The notes under the pieces are model-generated. The model did no database searches, was not told the DNA's origin, and saw nothing but the letters and a program-made list of their open reading frames with translations. 64,000 nt of DNA from Flavobacteriaceae bacterium. GTDB lineage: Bacteria; Bacteroidota; Bacteroidia; Flavobacteriales; Flavobacteriaceae. The DNA lies in assembly GCA_018669795.1 (NCBI GenBank), contig JABHSQ010000002.1, positions 1 to 64,000 of the forward strand. Reading direction: 5' to 3'. Below, one piece after another: positions 9,671 through 17,114 of the stretch (within the stretch, counting starts at the first letter, position 1; each line of letters begins with the position of its first letter). The translations under genes were made by a program, and so were the position numbers.

Positions 9671-10736
9671 TTCGAAGTAAATATATCGCTAATATTGCAA
9701 ATACAAAATTAGGAAACCAACTAGCAACAATAGGAGAGAAATCACTTTGTTGAGCCATCGTTCCAAATATTTTATCGAAGAAAATAAAAATCATCCCTAT
9801 ACCCATTCCAATAGCCAAATTAACTCCCATTCCTCCCCTTCTTTTAACAGAAGAAACAGCTACAGCTATTATGGTTAATATATAAGCAGATATAGGCAAA
9901 CTCCAACGCTTAAATCGCACCATTTCATACCTATTAATATAGGAAGAACCTCTTTTCTTTTCTCTTGCAATGAATGTATTTAACTCCGTATAATTTAAAG
10001 TTTCTGCTATATACATTACTGGAGTTAAATCTTCTAAATCAAAACTAAAAGTAGTATCTTTTTTAGCTTGAGAATCTAAGATATCTCCATTTGCAGTAAT
10101 GGTTCTTTTTAAATATTTATATAATGAATAGGTACTATCAGTTTCATTATAATTTATTTTATCAGCTTTAATCTTATATTCCAGCTGATTTCCATTAAAG
10201 TGCTCTAAAGTGAATTTTTCTCCTGTTTTATCCTTTACATTAAAGTAACTTACATAGATATAATCATTGTTATTTATTTGTCGATATACATTGGTTTGAG
10301 TTCTGTCATTTTTACCTTTTTTTATATACTTAAATATAAACTCATTAAACCCCTTACTTGCCAAAGGAGCCAAATACATTCCCATTATTAAAGCCCCAAT
10401 ACAAACAATTGTTGCTCCAATAAAATATGGGCGTAGAAACCGATAATAGGAAACACCACTGCTTAAAAATGCAATTACTTCGGTATGATTGGCTAGTTTT
10501 GAAGTAAACCAAATTACGGAAAGAAATAAAAATAATGGAAACAATAAATTAGCAAAATAAATCGTAAAATAAATATAATATTCAACTACCTCCAAAAAGG
10601 GAGCTTTATTTTGTAAAATTTTATCAATTTTTTCTGCCAGATTAACAGTGATCCCAATAGGTATAAAGAGCAATAGTAATAAGGTAAAAGTACCTATATA
10701 TCTTTTTAATATATATCTATCGAGTATACTTAACAT
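9657..10736 (-). CDS. lptG: LptF/LptG-family lipopolysaccharide export permease
   Basis: 359 aa with the family layout: three N-terminal membrane helices (about 12-115), a periplasmic beta-jellyroll-like domain (about 130-270) and three C-terminal helices (about 275-355). The start MLSILDRYILKRY is typical of YjgP/YjgQ permeases. In the Lpt machine these proteins couple cytoplasmic LptB ATP hydrolysis to extraction of LPS from the inner membrane. Assignment to LptG rather than LptF rests on gene order and is uncertain. The gap to tgt is 3 bases, so the genes are co-transcribed. Confidence 0.88.
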   Translation of the reverse strand: MLSILDRYILKRYIGTFTLLLLLFIPIGITVNLAEKIDKILQNKAPFLEVVEYYIYFTIYFANLLFPLFLFLSVIWFTSKLANHTEVIAFLSSGVSYYRFLRPYFIGATIVCIGALIMGMYLAPLASKGFNEFIFKYIKKGKNDRTQTNVYRQINNNDYIYVSYFNVKDKTGEKFTLEHFNGNQLEYKIKADKINYNETDSTYSLYKYLKRTITANGDILDSQAKKDTTFSFDLEDLTPVMYIAETLNYTELNTFIAREKKRGSSYINRYEMVRFKRWSLPISAYILTIIAVAVSSVKRRGGMGVNLAIGMGIGMIFIFFDKIFGTMAQQSDFSPIVASWFPNFVFAILAIYLLRNAKR

Positions 10737-10739
10737 GTA

Positions 10740-11870
10740 TTACAACCTATTATCCATTTGTTTTACCATCTTACTTTTCCAAACTCCAAAGTCTCCCGCT
10801 AATATATGCTTTCTCGCTTCACGAACCAACCATAAATAGAAACCAAGATTATGGATTGTTGCTATTTGCCTACCTAACATTTCGTTAACTGTAAAAAGAT
10901 GGCGCAAATAAGCTTTACTATATGCTGTATCAACCCAGGTAATATTCATTGAATCTATTTCAGAAAAATCATCTACCCATTTTTTATTCTTAATATTTAT
11001 AGAACCAAAAGCTGTAAAAAGCATTCCATTCCTTCCATTTCGTGTAGGCATCACACAATCGAACATATCAATTCCCAAAGCAATATTTTCCAATATATTA
11101 ATAGGAGTTCCAACACCCATTAAATACCTAGGTTTGTCCTTTGGAAGAATTTCTGTAACAACAGCAGTCATTTCGTACATTTCTTCGGCAGGTTCTCCAA
11201 CAGAAAGTCCTCCAATTGCATTTCCTTCAGCTCCAACAGATGCAATATATTCGGCTGATTGTTTTCTTAAATCTTTATAGGTACTGCCCTGAACAATTGG
11301 AAAAAATGTTTGTCTATAATCATACTTTAAAGGAGTTTTATCTAGATGAGTTAAACAGCGTTCCAACCAGCGATGCGTCATATGCATTGATCTTTTTGCA
11401 TATTGATAATCGCAAGGATAAGGAGCACATTCATCAAATGCCATGATAATATCTGCGCCAATTGTACGCTGTATTTCCATTACATTTTCTGGAGTAAACA
11501 TATGATAACTACCATCAATATGAGATTTAAACTTAACCCCTTCTTCTTTAATTTTTCTATTTGCAGAAAGAGAATAAACCTGATAACCTCCACTATCGGT
11601 AAGGATATTACGATTCCAATTCATAAATTTATGAATTCCTCCAGCTTTTTCTAAAATTGTAGTTGTTGGTCTTAAGTATAAATGATAGGTATTACCTAAA
11701 ATAACATCTGGATTGATATCCTGCTCTAATTCTCTTTGGTGCACACCTTTAACTGTTCCTACTGTACCTACAGGCATAAAAATTGGTGTTTCAATAACAC
11801 CGTGATCAGTAGTAATAGTTCCAGCTCTAGCTAGGGTTGAAGTATCAGTTGCTTTTAAATCGAATTGCAT
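10740..11870 (-). CDS. tgt: Queuine tRNA-ribosyltransferase (zinc cysteines absent)
   Basis: Exchanges guanine 34 of GUN-anticodon tRNAs for preQ1 in the queuosine pathway. 376 aa, TIM barrel. The substrate-binding residues are present: DSGGYQ with D92, GGLSVGE at 220-226, and the nucleophile D271 in DCVMPTRNGRNG. The usual zinc site (three cysteines in a CxCxxC pattern plus a later His) is not intact: the aligned stretch near 305-317 reads EIDSMNITWVDTAYSKAY with no cysteine, although the His in ATIHNLGFY (H340) remains. My recollection is that flavobacterial homologues look alike. First gene of tgt-lptG-DMT; a TATATTTG box and a 5' hairpin lie upstream. Confidence 0.95.
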   Translation of the reverse strand: MQFDLKATDTSTLARAGTITTDHGVIETPIFMPVGTVGTVKGVHQRELEQDINPDVILGNTYHLYLRPTTTILEKAGGIHKFMNWNRNILTDSGGYQVYSLSANRKIKEEGVKFKSHIDGSYHMFTPENVMEIQRTIGADIIMAFDECAPYPCDYQYAKRSMHMTHRWLERCLTHLDKTPLKYDYRQTFFPIVQGSTYKDLRKQSAEYIASVGAEGNAIGGLSVGEPAEEMYEMTAVVTEILPKDKPRYLMGVGTPINILENIALGIDMFDCVMPTRNGRNGMLFTAFGSINIKNKKWVDDFSEIDSMNITWVDTAYSKAYLRHLFTVNEMLGRQIATIHNLGFYLWLVREARKHILAGDFGVWKSKMVKQMDNRL

Positions 11871-11885
11871 TATACTATTTTAGGT

Positions 11886-11919
11886 TTCCTATCTTAACTA
11901 ATAGGAAGGAGCAAATATA
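11886..11919 (-). promoter_or_regulatory. -7 box and 5' hairpin of tgt
   Basis: On the minus strand TATATTTG occupies 11919-11912. The start site expected about 6 bases further falls at the base of a hairpin, TTCCTAT (11907-11901) paired with ATAGGAA (11892-11886) around an 8-base loop. It does not resemble a preQ1 riboswitch that I know; it may stabilise the 5' end. Confidence 0.5.
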
Positions 11920-12035
11920 AAGTGATTTGTGGTTTTAAGGAGTAGAAGTAGAAAGTATAATTTCCTTTTAACAAATTTCATCTCTTTCTGTTAACTAAAT
12001 GCCCTAAATCGTTAATAACTGACTTGAATTCCATT

Positions 12036-12065
12036 TTGAACAAGGAGATCAAAAGTCTATTTTTG
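12036..12065 (+). promoter_or_regulatory. Promoter of the transketolase pair
   Basis: TTG (12036-12038), a 19-base spacer and TATTTTTG (12058-12065), an excellent match to the consensus. Because transcription would begin near 12071, an ATG at 12024 in the same frame lies upstream of the promoter and cannot be the normal start; the ATG at 12084 is. Confidence 0.82.
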
Positions 12066-12083
12066 AACCAGAAAAATAACAAT

Positions 12084-12929
12084 ATGCCAGATATTAATCA
12101 CTTAAATGATTTAGTTGTACAAGTACGTAGAGATATTTTACGCCAAGTACATAAAGTAAACTCAGGACATCCAGGAGGTTCTCTAGGATGTACCGAATTT
12201 TTTGTAGCTCTTTATCAAGAAATATTGGAGCGAAACCCATCTTTTAATATGGACGGAAAAGGAGAAGATCTTTTCTTTTTATCTAACGGTCATATTTCAC
12301 CAGTTTTTTATAGTGTTTTAGCACGATCAGGTTATTTTCCTGTTGATGAGCTTAATACGTTTAGATTGCTAAACACTCGATTACAAGGACATCCTACTAC
12401 TCATGAGGGTTTACCAGGAATTAGAATTGCTTCAGGTTCTTTAGGACAAGGGATTTCTGCTTCGATTGGAGCAGCACAAACCAAAAAACTAAATAATGAT
12501 ACGCATCTAATTTACACCTTATGTGGTGATGGAGAATTACAGGAAGGACAAAATTGGGAAGCTATCATGTATGCTGCTGGCAATCATATTGATAATTTAA
12601 TTGTCACCGTAGATTACAACAAACAGCAAATTGATGGTTCAACAGATACGGTACTTCCATTGGGAAATTTAAGAGCAAAATTTGAAGCTTTTGATTGGGA
12701 GGTCATTGATATTGAAAATGGAAATGATTTGGAAGCTATTTTTAGTGGTATGAAATTGGCTAAAGAAAAAACAGGAAACGGAAAACCAATTTGTGTTTTG
12801 TTACATACGGTAATGGGTAATGGTGTCGATTTTATGATGCACACGAATGCATGGCATGGAAAGGCACCAAATGACGAACAATTAGAAAATGCATTAGCAC
12901 AAAACCCTGAAACTTTAGGTGATTACTAA
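12084..12929 (+). CDS. Transketolase, N-terminal (thiamine diphosphate) subunit
   Basis: Half of a split transketolase moving two-carbon ketol units in the pentose phosphate pathway. 281 aa from the ATG chosen by promoter position. It binds the diphosphate and metal: SGHPGGSLGC near 24-33, LSNGHISPVFY, QGHPTTHEG, and the GDGELQEGQNWEA motif (about 150-162) that is the ThDP-binding GDG...N signature. The partner subunit follows 22 bases after the stop. Split transketolases are common in Bacteroidota and archaea; both halves are intact here, so this is a true two-subunit enzyme rather than a frameshift. Confidence 0.94.
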   Translation: MPDINHLNDLVVQVRRDILRQVHKVNSGHPGGSLGCTEFFVALYQEILERNPSFNMDGKGEDLFFLSNGHISPVFYSVLARSGYFPVDELNTFRLLNTRLQGHPTTHEGLPGIRIASGSLGQGISASIGAAQTKKLNNDTHLIYTLCGDGELQEGQNWEAIMYAAGNHIDNLIVTVDYNKQQIDGSTDTVLPLGNLRAKFEAFDWEVIDIENGNDLEAIFSGMKLAKEKTGNGKPICVLLHTVMGNGVDFMMHTNAWHGKAPNDEQLENALAQNPETLGDY

Positions 12930-12951
12930 AGATACAATTAGAGAAAACCAT

Positions 12952-13905
12952 ATGAAAAAATATATAGACACCGGAAAAAAAGATACTAGATCAGGTTTTG
13001 GCGACGGACTGACAGAATTAGGAAAATCCAATAAAAATGTAGTTGCTCTTTGTGCAGATTTAATTGGATCCTTAAAAATGGATGATTTTAAAAAAAACCA
13101 CCCTGAACGTTTCTTTCAAATTGGTGTTGCTGAAGCAAATATGATTGGTATTGCTGCTGGAATGACAATTGGAGGTAAAATTCCTTTTACAGGAACTTTT
13201 GCAAATTTCTCAACAGGAAGAGTTTATGATCAAATACGCCAGTCTGTTGCTTATAGCAGTAAAAATGTAAAGATTTGCGCATCTCACGCTGGATTAACTT
13301 TAGGAGAAGATGGTGCTACTCATCAAATACTAGAAGATATTGGTTTAATGAAAATGCTTCCAGGAATGACCGTAATCAATACTTGTGATTACAATCAAAC
13401 AAAAGCAGCAACTATTGCTATAGCATCCTATAATGGACCTGTTTATTTAAGGTTTGGAAGACCAAAAGTTGCTAATTTTACTCCAGAAAATCAAATTTTT
13501 AAAATTGGTAAAGCTATAAAACTACAAGAAGGAAACGATGTTACAATTGTAGCTACAGGGCATTTAGTTTGGGAAGCTTTACAAGCTGCAGAGATATTAA
13601 ACGAACAAGGAATTTCTGCAGAAGTAATTAATATTCACACCATCAAACCACTTGATGATGAAGCTATATTAAATAGTATATCTAAAACTAGATGCATTGT
13701 TACTGCTGAAGAACATAACTTTTTAGGTGGTCTTGGAGAAAGTGTTGCTAGAGTATTGGCAAATAACAATCCAACACCTCAAGAATTTGTAGCTACTCAA
13801 GATACTTTTGGGGAATCTGGAACTCCAGAACAATTAATGCAAAAATATGGATTAAATGCGAGTGCAATTTGTAAAGCAGCATTAAAAGTGATTGACAGAA
13901 AATAA
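12952..13905 (+). CDS. Transketolase, C-terminal (pyrimidine-binding) subunit
   Basis: 317 aa partner of the preceding subunit. It carries the pyrimidine-binding domain with the catalytic glutamate in FFQIGVAEANMIGIAAGMT (E about 58) and the GTFANFSTGRVYDQIRQSVAY segment, followed by the transketolase C-terminal domain (about 190-310) with AEEHNFLGGLGESVA. ATG 12952 is preferred over the in-frame ATG at 12919, which overlaps the upstream gene and adds 11 residues unlike the family; the chosen start gives MKKYIDTGKKDTRSGFGDGL. Cotranscribed with the N-terminal subunit. Confidence 0.94.
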   Translation: MKKYIDTGKKDTRSGFGDGLTELGKSNKNVVALCADLIGSLKMDDFKKNHPERFFQIGVAEANMIGIAAGMTIGGKIPFTGTFANFSTGRVYDQIRQSVAYSSKNVKICASHAGLTLGEDGATHQILEDIGLMKMLPGMTVINTCDYNQTKAATIAIASYNGPVYLRFGRPKVANFTPENQIFKIGKAIKLQEGNDVTIVATGHLVWEALQAAEILNEQGISAEVINIHTIKPLDDEAILNSISKTRCIVTAEEHNFLGGLGESVARVLANNNPTPQEFVATQDTFGESGTPEQLMQKYGLNASAICKAALKVIDRK

Positions 13906-13939
13906 ACTGATCATTTTTTATAGGTTGAATTATTTATTT

Positions 13940-14938
13940 CTATAATGTGTTATCCAAATAATCTGGAACTCCGTCATTATTTGCATCTGTAAATACTACA
14001 GTATATAAAGTAACTACTCCTGTTTCGTCGTTTGTTTTACGCTGCATTTCAACTTCATTCTCTTCAAACTCCGGATCAGCATCACCAGGGTTTAACTGAT
14101 ATTCTTTAGCTTCAACCTCATGCTTAGTTAACCTACCATCACCATCATCATCTGGATCAGCAAAATTTGGAATTCCATTAGCATCCGTATCATCATCTAA
14201 TTCATTTCCATTATCATTTAAATCCTCAAAGGAGGATAACACTGTATCTAAGTCTTGATCAGATTTTTCTATTGAATACAAGTGGAATGTAAATATTAAT
14301 TGAGCATAGTATTCTATCGGACTTCCAATTGGAGGTGTATTGTAATACCCCAAACCAGAAGGTATAAAGGCAGCACCAATACCATAATCATCAAAAGTTA
14401 GTGTTCCATCAGAATTTTCTGTAAATCCAGTTGCCCCATTGAATTCTATTATAGCTTTTTGAAGGCCCTTAATTATTTGTGTTAAATCAAAAGTTATAGG
14501 AGAAATAGATGAATCGAAGGAGTCATTGTCTTTCAATATAGATCCGTCATAACTAACGGTAGCTAAATCTGAAAACTCTGCTCTTTCCCCATCACCTTGT
14601 CTTACATTTAAATAATATAATTTATATTCAACACTTTCATCAATAAGATCAGTAACCATTTTAAAAGTGACTTGACTCATTAATGGTGTTTTTGAAGAAT
14701 TTTCTCCAGAAATTGTATCAAATAGAATTCTATAATTGAAATCATTAGGGGGATTTTCAAATTCCTCGTAATTATAAAAATGTGTTTCTAAATACTCCTC
14801 TACTTCTTCTTTAGCAACTATAACTTCATCACTTCTCTCATGAGGGGGAACAACTATCACTCCATCATCGTCATTATTACATGAAAAAATCACAACAAAT
14901 AACGTAGCAATCGGTATTAAAAATTTAATTTTTCTCAT
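13940..14938 (-). CDS. FKBP-type peptidyl-prolyl isomerase-like lipoprotein with calcium-binding tail
   Basis: 332 aa from the ATG at 14938. Lipoprotein signal ending VVIFSC with the lipidated Cys at residue 20, followed by acidic NNDDDG. Residues about 100-220 read as an FKBP domain: DLATVSYDGSILKDNDSFDSS, a QIIKGLQKAI core and a YAQLIFTFHLYSIE closing strand. The tail has aspartate-rich DLNDNGNELDDDTDANGIPN and DPDDDGDGRLTKHEVE repeats, like thrombospondin type 3 or EF-hand calcium loops. Probably an outer-membrane or periplasmic folding factor. A further in-frame ATG 15 bases upstream (14953) would lie at the expected transcription start, so the shorter form is preferred. Confidence 0.8.
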   Translation of the reverse strand: MRKIKFLIPIATLFVVIFSCNNDDDGVIVVPPHERSDEVIVAKEEVEEYLETHFYNYEEFENPPNDFNYRILFDTISGENSSKTPLMSQVTFKMVTDLIDESVEYKLYYLNVRQGDGERAEFSDLATVSYDGSILKDNDSFDSSISPITFDLTQIIKGLQKAIIEFNGATGFTENSDGTLTFDDYGIGAAFIPSGLGYYNTPPIGSPIEYYAQLIFTFHLYSIEKSDQDLDTVLSSFEDLNDNGNELDDDTDANGIPNFADPDDDGDGRLTKHEVEAKEYQLNPGDADPEFEENEVEMQRKTNDETGVVTLYTVVFTDANNDGVPDYLDNTL

Positions 14939-14957
14939 ATTTATTTTTTTCAAGTTA

Positions 14958-14965
14958 CAAACATA
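14958..14965 (-). promoter_or_regulatory. -7 box of the FKBP-like lipoprotein gene
   Basis: TATGTTTG on the minus strand matches TAnnTTTG exactly. It lies only 4 bases before the upstream ATG at 14953 and thereby favours the second ATG at 14938. No clear TTG at the usual distance. Confidence 0.5.
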
Positions 14966-15011
14966 CGATTTTACTGTATTTTTACATTCCAGATTAACAT
15001 CAATTTAGTAA

Positions 15012-15389
15012 ATGAGGATAGATAAATATTTATGGTGTGTTCGCTATTATAAGACAAGAACTATAGCAACTCAAGCATGTAAAAAAGGTACTGTTAAAAT
15101 AAGTAAAAAATCTGTAAAACCTTCGAGAGATGTATATCCTGGTGATATTATAGAAGTTAGAATTAATCAAATACAATATCAATTACAAGTACTTGATTTA
15201 CCACCTAATAGAGTGGGTGCTAAATTAGTGGGGATCTACAGAAGTGACACTACCCCTAAAGAAGCTTTTGAAAACACAGAATTACTTAAATACGCAAAAG
15301 ATTATTATCGCAAACAAGGAACTGGTAGGCCTAGCAAAAAAGATCGAAGGGATTTAGAAGATTTTACAGAATCTACTTCTGATGATTAA
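15012..15389 (+). CDS. S4-domain RNA-binding protein, Hsp15-like
   Basis: 125 aa. The N-terminal 60 residues are an S4 fold (MRIDKYLWCVRYYKTRTIAT, then KKGTVKISKKSVKPSRDVYPGD), as in HslR/Hsp15, which binds stalled 50S subunits carrying peptidyl-tRNA. The C-terminus is basic (KKDRRDLEDF). The same arrangement is common in Flavobacteriia. Divergent from the FKBP lipoprotein gene and 36 bases upstream of the phosphoribosyltransferase. Role in stalled-ribosome recycling is inferred from the family. Confidence 0.85.
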   Translation: MRIDKYLWCVRYYKTRTIATQACKKGTVKISKKSVKPSRDVYPGDIIEVRINQIQYQLQVLDLPPNRVGAKLVGIYRSDTTPKEAFENTELLKYAKDYYRKQGTGRPSKKDRRDLEDFTESTSDD

Positions 15390-15425
15390 GCTATCATTTA
15401 CTATCTTTGAAAAAAACTTTTTCTA

Positions 15426-15929
15426 ATGACTCAAATTGATAACATCATATTGGATAAAAAACAAATCGATCATAAAATAAGACGAATTGCATATCAGATA
15501 TATGAGAACAATGTTGAGGAAAAAGAAGTTATTATTGCTGGTATATTTGAGAATGGATTTTTATTTGCTCAGAAAATAAAAAAAACACTCGAAAAAATAG
15601 CACCAATTAAAGTCACTATGTGTAAAGTAATTATTGATAAAAAAAACCCTATACACCCTATAAAAACCTCCTTAAATCCTGAAGAATACAAGAATAAATC
15701 ATTGGTTTTAGTTGATGATGTTCTTCATTCTGGCACTACTTTAATTTACGGGATTAAACATTTTTTAGGAGTACCTCTTAAACAGTTTAATACGGTTGTT
15801 TTGGTTGATAGAAATCATAAAAAATATCCTGTAAAAGCTGATTTCAAAGGAATTTCTCTTTCTACATCCATCAATGAAAATATATCTGTTGTTTTTGAAA
15901 AAGGAAACTATTTTGCTCGATTGGACTAA
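15426..15929 (+). CDS. Phosphoribosyltransferase family protein
   Basis: 167 aa. Type I PRTase fold with the 13-residue PRPP motif LVLVDDVLHSGTT (about 97-109), where the two aspartates bind ribose. The start MTQIDNIILDKKQIDHKIRRIAYQIYE resembles PyrR and hypoxanthine PRTases; the substrate cannot be decided. PyrR-type regulation of pyrimidine genes is not implied, because no pyr genes are near. A TATCTTTG box at 15402-15409 gives it its own promoter. Convergent with aroK, overlapping its 3' end by 4 bases. Confidence 0.85.
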   Translation: MTQIDNIILDKKQIDHKIRRIAYQIYENNVEEKEVIIAGIFENGFLFAQKIKKTLEKIAPIKVTMCKVIIDKKNPIHPIKTSLNPEEYKNKSLVLVDDVLHSGTTLIYGIKHFLGVPLKQFNTVVLVDRNHKKYPVKADFKGISLSTSINENISVVFEKGNYFARLD

Positions 15930-16450
15930 TTCCTTATTTCCTTATTAATTTCTTCTACAACTGCTGCAACAGTTAAATCATCTATTGACAGTTTAATGTC
16001 AGATTGATTATAAAAATAAGATCTTTCAAAAAGATGTTTTCTTATAAAATCGTTTAATAGTTCTTGAGATTTAATATGAGCGATTAATGGCCTATTTAAT
16101 CTTTCATTAAAAAGTCTTTTGGTTAATTCTTCATTCGAGGATTTTAAATATATCGTAATGGTATTTTCTGTAGATTTCATAAATTCCATAGTATCCCCAA
16201 AACAAGGAGTGCCCCCTCCTGTTGCTAAAACTATATTTGAATCACTAGAGAGTATTGTTTCTAAAATGGTTCTTTCCTTCTTTCTAAAATAGAGTTCCCC
16301 TTTTTTTGAAAATATTTCAGAAACAGTGTGTTGCTCTTCATATTCAATAACTTGATCTAAATCTATAAATTTATAGTTTAATAATTCCGATAAATGTTTA
16401 CCAATGGTAGTTTTTCCACTACCCATATAACCTATTAAAATTATTTTCAT
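15926..16450 (-). CDS. aroK: Shikimate kinase
   Basis: Phosphorylates shikimate at the 3-hydroxyl with ATP, the fifth step of the shikimate pathway to chorismate. 174 aa, the family's usual size. Walker A GYMGSGKT at 7-14, the shikimate-binding DLD near 31-33 (FIDLDQVIE), the GGGTPCF loop near 78-84, and a lid arginine in RLNRPLI (about 116-122). A TAAATTTG box lies on the minus strand at 16509-16502, about 50 bases upstream. No other aro genes are adjacent. Confidence 0.95.
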   Translation of the reverse strand: MKIILIGYMGSGKTTIGKHLSELLNYKFIDLDQVIEYEEQHTVSEIFSKKGELYFRKKERTILETILSSDSNIVLATGGGTPCFGDTMEFMKSTENTITIYLKSSNEELTKRLFNERLNRPLIAHIKSQELLNDFIRKHLFERSYFYNQSDIKLSIDDLTVAAVVEEINKEIRN

Positions 16451-16522
16451 TTTTAGTTTAAAGTTGTAATTGTTTCATAATGAAGTAAGAGAATTATTTT
16501 TCAAATTTAACTTAAAATTGCT

Positions 16523-16553
16523 TTGAAATATAAAAATAATGATAGTATATTTG
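16523..16553 (+). promoter_or_regulatory. Promoter of the tRNA-Lys/tRNA-Leu unit
   Basis: TTG (16523-16525), a 20-base spacer and TATATTTG (16546-16553), starting transcription about 30 bases before the mature tRNA-Lys. No separate promoter is seen before tRNA-Leu. Confidence 0.8.
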
Positions 16554-16590
16554 CACCCGCATTCAGAGAAAACTTAATTGTTAGAATGAA

Positions 16591-16663
16591 GACCTGGTAG
16601 CTCAGTTGGTAGAGCACCTCCCTTTTAAGGAGGTGGTCCTGGGTTCGAGCCCCAGCCAGGTCA
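16591..16663 (+). tRNA. tRNA-Lys(TTT)
   Basis: 73 nt. Acceptor GACCTGG/CCAGGTC, D arm with AGCTCAGTTGGTAGAGC, anticodon stem CCTCC/GGAGG with loop CTTTTAA (anticodon TTT at 16624-16626), T arm CTGGGTTCGAGCCCCAG, discriminator A. The CCA end is not encoded. Confidence 0.98.
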
Positions 16664-16665
16664 CT

Positions 16666-16696
16666 AAAAAAGTCGAGCATTATGCCTCGGCTTTTT
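16666..16696 (+). terminator. Hairpin between the two tRNA genes
   Basis: AGTCGAG (16671-16677) pairs with CTCGGCT (16686-16692), with flanking A and T runs. Terminator-like, but the following tRNA-Leu has no obvious promoter of its own, so this may be a partial terminator or a processing site. Confidence 0.6.
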
Positions 16697-16718
16697 AGTT
16701 TAAACAAAGTAATTTAAT

Positions 16719-16802
16719 ACCGAGGTGCTGGAACTGGTAGACAGGCATGGTTGAGGGCCATGTGTTCTTATGAACGTGTGGGTTCGACTCCCATTCTCGG
16801 TA
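16719..16802 (+). tRNA. tRNA-Leu(GAG)
   Basis: 84 nt with a long class II variable arm. Acceptor ACCGAGG/TCTCGGT, D arm TGGAACTGGTAGACA, anticodon stem CATGG/CCATG with loop TTGAGGG (anticodon GAG at 16753-16755), T arm TGGGTTCGACTCCCA, discriminator A. The first acceptor pair is A-T. CCA not encoded. Confidence 0.97.
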
Positions 16803-16808
16803 CTTCAC

Positions 16809-16852
16809 AAACTTGTAATAATATTGTATATCAATATCTTACGAGTTTTTTT
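16809..16852 (+). terminator. Terminator after tRNA-Leu
   Basis: AAACTTGTAA and ATATTG on the left arm pair with CAATAT and TTACGAGTTT on the right, followed by a T run to about 16852. Ends the tRNA transcript. Confidence 0.75.
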
Positions 16853-17114
16853 ATTTATATTTGTCCGACATAAGCCCCATAAAGTACAAAGGACTTGTTT
16901 TTCTATTTAAAAATAGCATCGGAAAAGCCGTTGTTCAGATTAATCCGATAAACGAATTTAAAAATTAAATCAAGATCGTCCTTTTATCCATTTATGAAGT
17001 AATTAATTATATACTTTGTTAGTAATAGTATTTACTATTTCAATATTTGATAATCTGAATATATATATATATATATATATATAAAGGCATTAATGATTTT
17101 GCATTTAAATAAGT
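16853..17114. other. Intergenic region with AT dinucleotide run
   Basis: No supported gene. A pure AT repeat of about 25 bases lies at 17059-17083, a likely slippage-prone tract just beyond the 3' end of the esterase gene. A 35-codon open frame from TTG 16861 to TAA 16966 was seen and not accepted. Confidence 0.6.

Noticed and set aside
11886-11919. preQ1 riboswitch before tgt
   Set aside because: Structure and sequence do not match the preQ1 classes known to me; kept as a plain hairpin.
12084-13905. Frameshifted single transketolase
   Set aside because: Both halves have their own starts, full domains and typical sizes, so this is a genuine two-subunit enzyme.
16861-16968. 35-codon frame from TTG downstream of tRNA-Leu
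   Set aside because: Begins with TTG, has no recognised family, and sits in a terminator-rich intergenic region. It could be a remnant, but the evidence is too thin.
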